Below are positions 17,709 through 25,980 of a DNA stretch of 64,000 nucleotides, in pieces. Both the position numbers and the translations under genes were made by a program. Where the stretch lies: contig NZ_WRPR01000078.1 in NCBI RefSeq assembly GCF_010367455.1, positions 1 through 64,000 on the forward strand. The letters run 5' to 3'. The DNA comes from Candidatus Laterigemmans baculatus (GTDB taxonomy: Bacteria; Planctomycetota; Planctomycetia; Pirellulales; Pirellulaceae). Within the stretch, counting starts at the first letter, position 1, and each line of letters opens with the position of its first letter. Under the pieces are notes generated by a model that ran no database searches, was not told where the DNA came from, and saw only the letters and a list, made by a program, of their open reading frames with translations.

Positions 17709-18727
17709 TCCGATACCGGAATCCAGAGACCCGAATCGGGATCGAAGCGGGCGTTGTATTCGCCGGTGGGGTTCTCCTGCGGATAGTGCACTCCAAGGAC
17801 TTCATCTTCGCTCTGCGAGTTCTTCCTCTTGAATTGCTTGAATCTCTTCGGCAGGCCAGCGATGGCGGCGATCCGGACTTCGGTTTCGACGTAGGGTTTG
17901 ACGAGGAATCCGCAGTAGCGGCCGATATGCGACAGGCGTTCGATGCTGTGGGACTGGCGGGTTTGGCGTCCCTGATCGATGCGGATGACCTCTCGGCTGG
18001 CTCGCTTGTATTCGAATTCGTGCGCCTTGGATTCGATGTACTTCTCGATGATTTCCAGGGGCGCCCTTGGGTCGGTCATTTGGGCGACATAGTGGAGGTG
18101 GGGCTGGAAGCGGAATCCTCGGTTGGTCACTCGCCGATTGAAGTGAACGAAGAAGTCGAGCTGGTAGACGGACGAGAGGGCGGTCGTTCCGGATCGTCGT
18201 CTGTCGTTATTGGCCTGCCAGCGTATCGATTCGCGGACTTCCGTGACGTACTGCTGTAGCTCGCGAAAGGTATTGACGACGTTGTCTTCATGGATGAACG
18301 GTCCGAGGACGGCGCCGAAGAGAACGTTGATCCAGCGGTTCTTCTTGAGGCGGGCGTGCGCCATTCGGCGGTAGAGCCGGCTGAAGCCCTCGGCGCGGCT
18401 ACGGGCGCAGAAGGGGCAGATGAAGGGGAGCTTGCAGACGTCGTTCGGTTGGCCGTCGGAGAAGCTGGTGGCACACGCCTGGAGTCTCGGGATAATCTCC
18501 CGGATCATCTTCGGGTTGTATGCGTGTCGCTGAAACTCGTCTTTGGCGTAGAGCCAGCTGAAGTGGCTGCCGAGCATCTCCTCGAGGCCGAGAATCAGCC
18601 TGTGTTTTGCCGACAGATCTTCGGCGAGTCGCTCGCGGTCGAATTTGCCGAGGGCGAGGGCGATGGTCTCTGCGGATGCGGGGCACGATTTCCTCTGCCT
18701 CCTGGAGCGCCGTAGGGGGTTGGCCAT
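17702..18727 (-). CDS. Putative HUH-type replication initiator of the mobile element
   Basis: 341 residues from ATG 18727. A CPFCARSRAEG motif (Cys104, Cys107) suggests a small zinc site. WINVLFGAVLGPF could be motif 1 and QPHLHYVAQM (His210-Leu-His212) has the His-hydrophobic-His form of HUH rolling-circle Rep proteins and relaxases; RYCGFLVKPY (Tyr271, Lys277) is a candidate catalytic Tyr/Lys motif. Such proteins nick one strand at an origin to start replication. The assignment rests on these motifs and on sitting in an element with ParB-like and integrase genes. No origin hairpin identified. The 17692 palindrome overlaps its 3' end. Confidence 0.55.
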   Translation of the reverse strand: MANPLRRSRRQRKSCPASAETIALALGKFDRERLAEDLSAKHRLILGLEEMLGSHFSWLYAKDEFQRHAYNPKMIREIIPRLQACATSFSDGQPNDVCKLPFICPFCARSRAEGFSRLYRRMAHARLKKNRWINVLFGAVLGPFIHEDNVVNTFRELQQYVTEVRESIRWQANNDRRRSGTTALSSVYQLDFFVHFNRRVTNRGFRFQPHLHYVAQMTDPRAPLEIIEKYIESKAHEFEYKRASREVIRIDQGRQTRQSHSIERLSHIGRYCGFLVKPYVETEVRIAAIAGLPKRFKQFKRKNSQSEDEVLGVHYPQENPTGEYNARFDPDSGLWIPVSER

Positions 18728-19188
18728 TTTCGAGGTTTTCTGGGGAGCATGCTGTTGGCGGCGTAGGGCGAGATCAACTCGCCTGATTGAGGGAACGGAC
18801 TCGCCTCAGCGTTGCGTGTCGAACGGGGGTAGCGCTCGACGAACCGCGGCCGCAAATGCCTTGAGCGGCAGCCGGTTCGTCGTGAGACGAGAAGCTCGGA
18901 CTAGTTGCGGTAACCGAAGCAACTTGGAGTGAGCGGCACCGAAATTTCCCGCAAGTCCAGCGGGTAGTTCTGGGTGTCGCAGCAGGTGAGGCATTCCGCT
19001 GCCAAGGGAGTGGCGGCCGTCTGGGGAACCGGTGCGGGGCCAGACGGTGCGGCCGCGTTAGCTCTGTCGGCAGCGAGGTGCGTCTTCGGTCGCGTCGGGA
19101 GCTGACTGTCCCGCTCCCGGCAAGAGAGCTCCGGATTGGCGGGACGTGTCAGTTTTGGGCCGAGCGCGACAGCACGAAACGCGAATCG
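18728..19188. other. Gap upstream of the putative replication gene
   Basis: 460 bases with no supported gene. It could hold the promoter and the replication origin of the element, but no convincing nick-site hairpin or iterons were found by eye. Confidence 0.35.
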
Positions 19189-19572
19189 TCACGAGCGTCT
19201 GCGACGCCTGACTACGCGGCGTCGTTTCGTGTCGACGGGAGGATCGTCGAGAGATCCCGGCGAGATGCCGTCGGAATCGAGAGCCTGCTCGGCTTTTTGG
19301 ATTGCTGCGAGCCGGTCGGGCTCAGTTGCCGGAGCTGCCTGCCCCTCCTCTGCTGCTGCAGCAACGGACTCAAAGAATTCGCGAATCCACTTCTCCGTCG
19401 TCCGTCGGGCCCCCATCGCATAGATGGTCCTTAGCTTGACGCCGCGCAGCCCGCGCGAAGCCCAGCGGTGGATGGAAGCCGAATGGGGCCTTTCGCCGGT
19501 GATCTGCTCGACAACTCTGGCGGCCTCGCCCGCTCGTAAAAAGTGGTTGGGTTGGTGTTGATGGCTCCGCAT
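19189..19572 (-). CDS. DUF1580-type helix-turn-helix protein
   Basis: 127 residues from ATG 19572 with Shine-Dalgarno GAGGAAT. The core matches planctomycete DUF1580: FLRAGEAARVVEQITGERP, HSASIHRWASRGLRGVKLRT and TTEKWIREFFESV, which is an excisionase/MerR-like winged helix. A basic tail (TKRRRVVRRRRRS) follows. In planctomycete genomes DUF1580 genes recur near integrases, consistent with a directionality or regulatory role here; that role is inference. Confidence 0.75.
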   Translation of the reverse strand: MRSHQHQPNHFLRAGEAARVVEQITGERPHSASIHRWASRGLRGVKLRTIYAMGARRTTEKWIREFFESVAAAAEEGQAAPATEPDRLAAIQKAEQALDSDGISPGSLDDPPVDTKRRRVVRRRRRS

Positions 19573-19738
19573 CGTTATTCCTCGCTCGATGAGGTGCGTT
19601 GGTGTGTGTTCTTACGAGCGGGGAGTCTACTTCTCGAAAAATAAGATTTCGGCGGTTGTGTGCGGTTGGCGGTTAGCAGGGACCTGCCTTCAATCTGTGT
19701 CGGCGGTGGAGCCTCATTTTCGTGTCGGCGGTGGAACG

Positions 19739-20878
19739 CTACTTCTCACCATGACTAGGAAAACGTTCAGGAAGCGACCTATTCGCATGACGCTCAAGAC
19801 AGGGGCGAATTTCCGCCCAGCTCCAGAAGGAGGGTTTTCCGCCACCTCCCTGTATTACGGGTAGCGGAAATGTGTCATCCTTCTGCTGCCAACGTTCTAG
19901 CGTCCGTTTTTCTCTCTGGACCATGCCTGCCGCCTCAGACAGTCTTACGAGGTCGGAGGGTACTGGCTCCCTATGCTCAATGTCAGCAACGGCGTGGTTT
20001 GGCTCGTCGTTTGAAGAATTTGATGCTGATTCAGAGTCCTGAGGCTCTGAATCGGGGAGCTGTACCTGAGCCTTCTCGCTCAGCGCGCCCGCTTTGCCAT
20101 CATCTGCGGTAGGGGAGCCTGTCTCTTCATCTATGGAGATTAGGCTTAGCGGTTCCTCAGGATGGCTGCATGAGCGATTTCCCTCGTCCTGCAGTCCGGA
20201 GAGACCGAGTGCTTCACTCATCGTTAGCTCACGGGCTGTCGGAAAATCGCCCGCTCTCACGTCGGTCACGACCATTACGCCGTCTTCGCCGGCAAAAAGA
20301 TACTCCTTCTCGTCCAACGTGTTCTGTGCACTCCCGAAGAATTCCCAGTCGTCCCGGGGGTCGAATTCGCAGAGCTCTCCGCACGATATCTGTACGGTGC
20401 ATGGAACGCCCAGGTCGACGTGGAAGTTGAGTTCGGCCGGTACCAGGGCTTCCCGATCGACGCTGGTGATCCACCAGTAGGCTTCATCCGCCAGAACGTC
20501 TTCGATGGTTTCGTCATTAGGGTGTGCGTCGCAGAATCTTGACCGAATCCTCCACTTCCAGTTGAGCTCGTCGAACTCGAGGTGCGAAACACAGGGCTTC
20601 GCGTCGACTAGATGCTCTCGGGCAACGTCGAAGGAGATCGGTGACCATTCTCTTTCGCTGAATCTGAGCCTGGTACGTCCTCGCTCATCGATGACTTTCA
20701 GTGTGTCATCGTCCATTTTTAGTCTGAGCTCTTTGCTCACTTTTCCGCCTTCGGCGGAGAGCGGCGAGCCCTCCAGCAGTCTCTTTAGTAGCTCAGCGCC
20801 GTGGTCCCGATTGCACTCGTAGGATCTGCGAGTCGCGACGACACGCCATGTTATCGATGCGGGTTTGTCGTCACCCAT
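19739..20878 (-). CDS. Unknown protein with possible C-terminal HTH segment
   Basis: 379 residues from ATG 20878 (MGDDKPASITWRVVATRRS); AAAAGG lies upstream, and the longer frame to 20986 begins in an inverted repeat. The N-terminal 210 residues are acidic and rich in Trp and Asp (EFDPRDDWEFFGS) without a recognised fold. A low-complexity acidic linker (residues about 250-310) leads to a C-terminal domain (LVRLSEAAGMVQREKRTLER then FPLPVIQGGGGKPSFWSW) that reads like the excisionase/AlpA winged helix with its usual FP.P....G..fW pattern. Possibly a regulator of excision or replication. Confidence 0.6.
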   Translation of the reverse strand: MGDDKPASITWRVVATRRSYECNRDHGAELLKRLLEGSPLSAEGGKVSKELRLKMDDDTLKVIDERGRTRLRFSEREWSPISFDVAREHLVDAKPCVSHLEFDELNWKWRIRSRFCDAHPNDETIEDVLADEAYWWITSVDREALVPAELNFHVDLGVPCTVQISCGELCEFDPRDDWEFFGSAQNTLDEKEYLFAGEDGVMVVTDVRAGDFPTARELTMSEALGLSGLQDEGNRSCSHPEEPLSLISIDEETGSPTADDGKAGALSEKAQVQLPDSEPQDSESASNSSNDEPNHAVADIEHREPVPSDLVRLSEAAGMVQREKRTLERWQQKDDTFPLPVIQGGGGKPSFWSWAEIRPCLERHANRSLPERFPSHGEK

Positions 20879-20904
20879 GGAGATGCCTTTTTTCGCAGCG
20901 GGCT

Positions 20905-20948
20905 GACGCGGCCGGCTGGATGAAAAGGCGCATCCGGCCGGCCGCGTC
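20905..20948. repeat. Inverted repeat between integrase and the HTH-tailed gene
   Basis: Two 18-base arms (GACGCGGCCGGCTGGATG and its near complement, one mismatch) around an 8-base loop. It is not followed by a T run on either strand, so it is not an obvious intrinsic terminator. It lies 27 bases before the start of the 19739-20878 gene and could be an mRNA leader hairpin. Confidence 0.55.
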
Positions 20949-21050
20949 GCGCGGGGATCAATCCGCTCGCCCACGTACCGTCGCACCGTCGTGCGGCGAT
21001 ATTCCAGAAGGGTTCGCAGGCCGTCGCCTGCGAACCGAGTACGTCGCGCT

Positions 21051-22352
21051 TCAGCCGATTCTGCGGGCGACTTCGCGAGCTTTCTCAGCGTCTCGCTCGG
21101 CGTAGATCTGCGTCACATCGGCTGCAGCGTGGCCGAGTATAACTTGCGCCGCTTCAAGGCCGAACTGCTTCCGAACCTCGGTGCCGCGGGTGTGCCGCAG
21201 CTGGTTCGGGTGCCAACGGTGCTGCTTTTGCCACTCGTCCAGCTGTTCTCGCTCGGCTTCGGGGAGTCGCCGGCCGCGGGCCGCCCTGCTCTCCCCTTCT
21301 CGCTGTCCCAGCGGCTCCGGAGCCTGGAACGCGGCGTCGCAGGCATGGTGGATGGCGTGGCGGTACGAACTCGGGTCGAAGCACACCTGCGGCGTCCGCT
21401 GCCTCTCGGTCGATTTGCGATCAGCGTTGGATCGCTTGCCGCGGCGATTGCCGCAACTCGGCGGAGTCTTTCTCGCTTCGCTGGCAGCCTGCCGACGCTG
21501 CTCGACCGCTTCGGCCATCGAGAAGCAGACCTGATCAGGGGCACGCAGCAGGTACGGCCGCAGCAGAGCCTGGGCCTCGGGACCGATGTAGACGATCCGT
21601 TGCCGGCCATGGTGCTCGGTTTTGTGCCCTTCCACTCGGTATTCCCAGACGTCGGTCGAGCGGTCGACATCGCCTGGCCGGAGCGTGCAGACTTCGCCAG
21701 GGCGGGCGCCAGTCAATAGCTGGAAGCGGATCATGTCCTGGATCACCGGCGGTAGGTGCGGGATCGTTCGTTCGACCACCTCCAGCGGCACGGGCTGGAT
21801 TGGCGGAGGCTCTGGCAGATCACAGCGGCCCTTCTTGAGGCCGGGCACTGCGGTCAGGGAGTGAAGCACGGCGCCGGGGATGAGCTCCTCGGCCACTGCC
21901 CAGCGGAAGATGCGTGTCAGCCGTCGCTGGTTCTTGTTGACGGTCGGGCGAGCCTGGCCCCGGTCGATCCAGAGTTGGCGAACCGCTTTTAGCTTCTTAG
22001 GGCCGAACGACTCGGCTGGCTCGCGACCGTAGAGCGTCCGTGCGTCGCGGATGACGAGCCGAAGGGCGTCGAGCTCGTTCGTGGGCTCGCCGTTCTTGAC
22101 GTAGTAGCTCTGGGCGTGGTTCCAGAAGGCGGCCAAGACTTCGACGACGGTGATCGCCTGTTCGCTCGGCTCCGGATCCCGCTTGGCTTTGGGAGCGGTT
22201 TCGCCGGCTAAAAGAAGGCCGTACTGGCGCCTCGAGTCTTCGGTGCCGTACTCGCCGATGTAGATGTCGCGGTCGCCGATGGTGACGACGGCGCGACCGG
22301 TGGGCTTGTGCAGTCGATAGCTGGGTGGAGTCCCGGTTTTCGTGCGTGCCAT
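21051..22352 (-). CDS. Tyrosine recombinase/integrase of the tRNA-Arg element
   Basis: 433 residues from ATG 22352. A phage-type N-terminal arm (YRLHKPTGRAVVTIGDRDIY), a SAM-like core-binding domain (about 65-160) and the catalytic domain. Catalytic residues seen: Arg217 (TGARPGEV), Lys244 (GHKTEH), the QLRHTRGT box (Arg386), His408 (ILGHAAADVT) and Tyr417 (IYAERD). A Lys/Arg-rich insertion of about 60 residues (290-355) is planctomycete-like. The gene starts 123 bases from tRNA-Arg(CCG), the usual place for a site-specific integrase, so it most likely integrated the element into the tRNA 3' end. Confidence 0.92.
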   Translation of the reverse strand: MARTKTGTPPSYRLHKPTGRAVVTIGDRDIYIGEYGTEDSRRQYGLLLAGETAPKAKRDPEPSEQAITVVEVLAAFWNHAQSYYVKNGEPTNELDALRLVIRDARTLYGREPAESFGPKKLKAVRQLWIDRGQARPTVNKNQRRLTRIFRWAVAEELIPGAVLHSLTAVPGLKKGRCDLPEPPPIQPVPLEVVERTIPHLPPVIQDMIRFQLLTGARPGEVCTLRPGDVDRSTDVWEYRVEGHKTEHHGRQRIVYIGPEAQALLRPYLLRAPDQVCFSMAEAVEQRRQAASEARKTPPSCGNRRGKRSNADRKSTERQRTPQVCFDPSSYRHAIHHACDAAFQAPEPLGQREGESRAARGRRLPEAEREQLDEWQKQHRWHPNQLRHTRGTEVRKQFGLEAAQVILGHAAADVTQIYAERDAEKAREVARRIG

Positions 22353-22375
22353 GTGCTGTTTCTCCCCGAATCCGG

Positions 22376-22400
22376 TAATCCGGTATTTACTACCGGATTA
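22376..22400. promoter_or_regulatory. Palindrome upstream of the integrase
   Basis: TAATCCGGTA and TACCGGATTA are perfect 10-base arms around TTTAC, 23 bases before the integrase start; an extra partial copy (ATCCGGTA) precedes it. It may be an operator for integrase control or an arm-type site. Confidence 0.5.
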
Positions 22401-22475
22401 ATCAGCGGGAAAACGTCGCACGGGCACGGTGCCCGGTATCGATTTGAGTAACGATTCGACTGGGTTTTGTCTCAG

Positions 22476-22549
22476 TACGCCCGACAGGATTCGAACCTGT
22501 AACCTTCGGCTTCGGAGGCCGATGCGCTATCCAGTTGTGCCACGGGCGC
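22476..22549 (-). tRNA. tRNA-Arg (CCG)
   Basis: 74 bases, minus strand. Acceptor GCGCCCG pairs with CGGGCGT (one G-T pair); anticodon stem TCGGC/GCCGA with loop CTCCGAA gives anticodon CCG; T arm ACAGG-TTCGAAT-CCTGT. CCA is not encoded. It lies beside the integrase and is the likely attachment site of the element at lower coordinates. Confidence 0.95.
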
Positions 22550-22928
22550 TTGTGCTTCGATCGCCTTAGTTTTGCAAGTTCGCGGCGAAGGTCAATGGTG
22601 GGAGGGGCCGTTTCGGATTTCAGGCGTGATTCCTGCTCCGCCGGCACCGGTAGGGGGGGGGTTGCGGGCCGGGTGGACTACACTGAGAAACGCTCGGCGA
22701 CCTGCGTCGCGAGTTCCTCGCGGTCCTGGGGGCGGGAAGGCTAGGCGGTGGGAAGCCCGGGGGGCGGGCGGCATTGCGGCAGATTGATGAATCTCGCTAG
22801 TCTGCCCCTGCCTCGCTCCAGGTGCCGCGATCCCGACCGGCTCGCCGGGGAAGGAGGAGCAGGCCGCGGCGGACGGCCGACTTGTCCCCTTTTCTGCTCC
22901 AATTCTTTCGCTCTATGCCCGAACTCCC
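22550..22928. other. Gap between tRNA-Arg and the SMI1/KNR4 gene
   Basis: No gene supported. GC-rich with G runs near 22650-22760. No RNA family recognised. Confidence 0.4.
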
Positions 22929-24287
22929 TTGAAACCGACCCAAGCCGCATCGAACCGCGGCGGCCGCTCATGGTCGCACCAGCTGCAGGAGCGTTACGCC
23001 CTGCATTTCGATGCTTGCTTGGCCGAATGGTTCGACAGCGGCGGTTGGCAGTTGGCCGGCCGCGGCGAGTTCAATCAACCGGTCTCTCCCGAAGTCCTGC
23101 TCGCGGAGAATCCCGAGGTACTGTGGCCCGCGTTGATGCTGCCGGACAGCTTGCCGGTGCTCGGCAATCGCAAGGGGGACTGGTTGTGCTTGCGGATCGG
23201 CAGCGACAGCGCGATCGCCGAAGTGATTCACTGGTATCACGGCGGCGGCGACTGGATTCCCTGGGGCAGAACGTTGGCCGAGGCGATCGTGTTCGACTCG
23301 CTCCACGATCGCCTGCCGGGCCGCAACCATGCGCATGCCGTCGCGGCCGAACCGCGGCGGGCGGGCGACGGCGAAGGGGCGCTCGTTCGCTGGGCTAGCG
23401 ATTGGTTGCCGAGCGAAGTCCGCACGGCCCTCGGCTCCGCGTCGTTCCCCGAGCTGGTGGAGATCCTTCTCGAGCATCGAGTCTCCGAGGTGGGGCTGCG
23501 GAGTGAGCTGGTTTTGGCAGCCCTCGACAGCGGACTGCGGCGGTGGCTTACGCCCGAGATTGCCGCTGAACTAGGGATTCCCTGGGAGCCAGATGCCGTC
23601 AGTTGGTTGTTCGATACGGCGCTGGTCGACGAAGCTTCACGCAGCGAGCTTCGCCGCAGCATCGGCGGAGAGCTCGACTTCAGTCAGGACTGGCAGGGAG
23701 CGGCCAAGCATGCTGCGGCCGTCTGCCGCGAACGAGGCGACTTAGGGTGGGCGTTCGACGTCGCCGGGTGGGCCGCGGAACGCGAAGGAAACGTCGCGGA
23801 GGCCGCCGAGTACTACCGCCGCGGCGCGGTAGCGCTCGCCTTCGCCGATCAGTCGATCCGCTTTCGCACCCACTGGTTCCCCCCGGCGAAAGGGAAGTTC
23901 TCCCTCTGGCGGCTCGAGGTCCTCGAATCGCAGCGGCGGATCGAGATCGCGGAGAAACCGGGCGCAGGCTCGCCGAAGCCGGACGAGATCGACGGTTATC
24001 TGCAGGCGATCGCCGGTGGCGAGTCGGGTGGGGCCAGTGCAGGAACGCTCCGCAGCCGTGCGGCGGACTACTGGCGGTCAGTAGCCCTGACGGCGACCGA
24101 GCAGGGGCGGCCGGCCGACGCTTACGAAGCGCACTATCGAGCCGGTTGGGATCTAGGGCTGGAAGAGCTCGGGAGTTACCGTCAGCGGCTGGCGAGCCTC
24201 GTCGAAGCGGCCGAGAAGGCGGGCCAACTCGGACGGGCTCGCGTCGCCCAGGCTCATCTCGATACGTTTTTGCATCGCTTCGGCTGA
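22929..24287 (+). CDS. SMI1/KNR4 (SUKH)-like protein with C-terminal TPR-like helices
   Basis: TTG 22929, 452 residues. The N-terminal third resembles the SMI1/KNR4 fold (YALHFDACLAEWFDSGGW, LPVLGNRKGDWLCLRIG, IAEVIHWYHGGGDWIPWG with the typical late Trp-rich strand). The rest is helical (GAAKHAAAVCRERGDLGWAF, NVAEAAEYYRRGAVALAFA, RPADAYEAHYRAGWDLG), like tetratricopeptide repeats. SUKH proteins act as immunity or adaptor proteins; no toxin gene is adjacent, so a scaffold role is as likely. Soluble. Confidence 0.7.
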   Translation: MKPTQAASNRGGRSWSHQLQERYALHFDACLAEWFDSGGWQLAGRGEFNQPVSPEVLLAENPEVLWPALMLPDSLPVLGNRKGDWLCLRIGSDSAIAEVIHWYHGGGDWIPWGRTLAEAIVFDSLHDRLPGRNHAHAVAAEPRRAGDGEGALVRWASDWLPSEVRTALGSASFPELVEILLEHRVSEVGLRSELVLAALDSGLRRWLTPEIAAELGIPWEPDAVSWLFDTALVDEASRSELRRSIGGELDFSQDWQGAAKHAAAVCRERGDLGWAFDVAGWAAEREGNVAEAAEYYRRGAVALAFADQSIRFRTHWFPPAKGKFSLWRLEVLESQRRIEIAEKPGAGSPKPDEIDGYLQAIAGGESGGASAGTLRSRAADYWRSVALTATEQGRPADAYEAHYRAGWDLGLEELGSYRQRLASLVEAAEKAGQLGRARVAQAHLDTFLHRFG

Positions 24288-24308
24288 ACGCTTCGCCGGG
24301 CTCAAGGT

Positions 24309-24893
24309 TTAGCCGCGTTTGCGTTCGAGCAGCACGAGCATGATCATCGCCAGCAGCGACCGGAGTTCCTCGTCCGGCGGAAGCTCGCCGAGCTTTTCGA
24401 CCTGGTAGACCCCTTCGAAGATCGCCGGCCGTTTGACCAGTCGCAGCAGCGGCTGGTTGTCGACGCCCACGACGCGGTAGCTGGGGTTCAAGAGGTAGAC
24501 CGCAAGCAGCCCAAGGATCGGAATTTCGCCGAGCAGGCTTTCGATGATCTTCTTGATCGGGCTTTCCTCGGTGATTGCCATCACGACCTTGCCGTCTTCG
24601 AGGATTTCGTAGTGCGCCGACCAAAGCGAGCGCATTCCCCGGCGACGGACCGACCCCCAGTCGTTCCCTTCGGCATCGGTGAAGTGGTAGCTGGCGGAGA
24701 AGTCGAGGACCCGGTCGGCGGCGATCTGGAACAGCAGCCTCTTCTGCTCGGTGTCGGCGAAGACTTGGACCTGCTCCTTCAGCTTGAACATCTTCTGCTT
24801 GATGAAGAAGATCGTGTTGCCCGCCTTGTCGGTCGCGGTGATCCGTTGCCCGAAGGTCAGCAGCTTGAACCGCAATTCGAGGGGGTACTGCAT
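24309..24893 (-). CDS. LURP-one-related (Tubby-like fold) protein
   Basis: 194 residues from ATG 24893. A beta-rich body with the LOR pattern: MQYPLELRFKLLTFGQRITA, NTIFFIKQKMFKLKEQVQV, VLDFSASYHFTDAEGNDWGS, then EILEDGKVVMAITEE and a hydrophobic helix (LLGEIPILGLLAVYLLN). The family may bind phospholipid and appears in bacteria as soluble or membrane-associated scramblase-like proteins. Convergent with the SMI1-like gene, 21 bases apart. Function inferred from fold only. Confidence 0.7.
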   Translation of the reverse strand: MQYPLELRFKLLTFGQRITATDKAGNTIFFIKQKMFKLKEQVQVFADTEQKRLLFQIAADRVLDFSASYHFTDAEGNDWGSVRRRGMRSLWSAHYEILEDGKVVMAITEESPIKKIIESLLGEIPILGLLAVYLLNPSYRVVGVDNQPLLRLVKRPAIFEGVYQVEKLGELPPDEELRSLLAMIMLVLLERKRG

Positions 24894-25024
24894 TCGATTG
24901 TAGCCTTGTGCGACTTTGATGCTAAAATGGAGCAGGCGAAAGCAGGAGTTTACTCTCGCGGTTTATCGTGGTGGGTGCTCGGCCCCTCTATTCCTCCAAT
25001 TCCCTTTTGGTCGGATCCGCGTCA

Positions 25025-25453
25025 ATGGCAGAAACCGGTGAGTTCGGCGAACTCGTTCCCACCGGGGGTGGGGACAACATCCCGTTGCTAAAGAAACATT
25101 TGCTCGTCGGGCGTCGCGACTCGTGCGACATCGCTCTGAAGTTCGCGAATGTTTCGAGCAAGCATTGCCGCTTGACGCTCGAGCAGGGCTACTGGTTCGT
25201 CAACGACTTGAACAGCCGCAACGGGACGAAGGTCGACAACCGCAAGATCATCCGCAAGCGACTCGACCCGGGTTGCAAACTGGCGATCGCCAAGCACGAG
25301 TACATCGTCAAGTACGAGCCGGAATTGCTCGGCGCCTTCGGGCCTCCGCCCCCCGATGATGATCACATCGAAGAAGTGCTGCGGCGGAGCCTGCTCGACC
25401 GCGCAGGGTTGACCCACCGCAGCAGCCTGGGGCCGTCCGAGCCGCAGGAATAA
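25025..25453 (+). CDS. FHA-domain protein
   Basis: ATG 25025 (MAETGEFGELVPTGGGD), 142 residues; the upstream 19 codons from 24968 look non-coding. The forkhead-associated core is complete: LLVGRRDSCDIALKF, VSSKHCRLTLEQGYWFVNDL, NSRNGTKVDN. FHA domains bind phosphothreonine, so this protein probably receives signals from Ser/Thr kinases, numerous in planctomycetes. The last 30 residues are acidic, then helical (HIEEVLRRSLLDRAGL), a pattern I associate with planctomycete FHA proteins. Confidence 0.88.
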   Translation: MAETGEFGELVPTGGGDNIPLLKKHLLVGRRDSCDIALKFANVSSKHCRLTLEQGYWFVNDLNSRNGTKVDNRKIIRKRLDPGCKLAIAKHEYIVKYEPELLGAFGPPPPDDDHIEEVLRRSLLDRAGLTHRSSLGPSEPQE

Positions 25454-25471
25454 GCGGATATTATGCTCGAG

Positions 25472-25587
25472 AGTCGCCTTTCGCTCCGCGAAAGTTGCGC
25501 AATAACGCTACTTTCGCGGAGCGAAAGGCGACTATGGCGGAGCGAAAGGCGACTATGGCGGAGCGAAGGGCGACTATGGCGGAGCCG
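25472..25587. repeat. 24-bp inverted repeat followed by 21-bp tandem repeats
   Basis: Arms 25472-25495 and 25510-25533 are perfect 24-base complements (AGTCGCCTTTCG...GAAAGT) around 14 bases. Then come tandem 21-base units at 25534-25554 and 25555-25575 (one mismatch) and a broken third from 25576; each unit contains the core GGAGCGAAAGGCGACT of the arm. Located between the FHA and Dabb genes. The hairpin could end FHA transcription but has no T run. Confidence 0.85.
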
Positions 25588-25665
25588 TAGGGGATTCCTT
25601 CGAGGGGTCAGGTTTTTTAACCTGTCGCACTTCCTTGTTTCACACCCTCGAGGGAGGCCCGACCG

Positions 25666-25980
25666 ATGCCGCAATTGGCTCACCATGTGTTTTTCACGCT
25701 CCGCGACAAGAGCGATGCTGCGGCGGACGGGATGATCGCCGCTTGCAATCGATATCTCGATGGCCATGACGGCGTGGTCCACTTCGCCGTGGGACGCCGC
25801 AATCCCGAGCTCGTTCGCGAAGTCAACGACCAGGAGTTCGACGTCTCCTTGCATGTCGTCTTCCGTGACCGGGCAGCGCACGACGCCTACCAAGTGCACC
25901 CGCGGCACCTGGAATTCATCGAGGAACAGCGGGCGAATTGGGCTCAGGCTCGGATCTTCGATAGCGACTTGTGCGAGTAG
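25666..25980 (+). CDS. Dabb (stress-responsive alpha/beta barrel) protein
   Basis: ATG 25666, 104 residues, whole-domain length. Ferredoxin-like dimeric barrel pattern: MPQLAHHVFFTLRD, then helix, HFAVGRRNPELVREV, DQEFDVSLHVVFRDRAAHDA and YQVHPRHLEFI. In known members the His-containing strands line a hydrophobic pocket; the substrate is unknown. Its last 65 bases overlap the 3' end of the convergent glycosyltransferase gene. Confidence 0.88.
   Translation: MPQLAHHVFFTLRDKSDAAADGMIAACNRYLDGHDGVVHFAVGRRNPELVREVNDQEFDVSLHVVFRDRAAHDAYQVHPRHLEFIEEQRANWAQARIFDSDLCE

Noticed and set aside
20905-20948. Intrinsic terminator of the integrase gene
   Set aside because: Strong stem but no T run on the minus strand after it.
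12178-22475. Second copy of the tRNA-Arg(CCG) 3' end marking the far end of the element
   Set aside because: Looked for the T-arm and acceptor sequence to the left of the integrase and found none by eye, so the left boundary stays open.
22550-22928. Structured RNA (such as RNase P or tmRNA) beside tRNA-Arg
   Set aside because: No conserved core elements of these RNAs could be found.
25472-25587. Possible short CRISPR array
   Set aside because: Units are contiguous tandem repeats without spacers and contain half of a hairpin.
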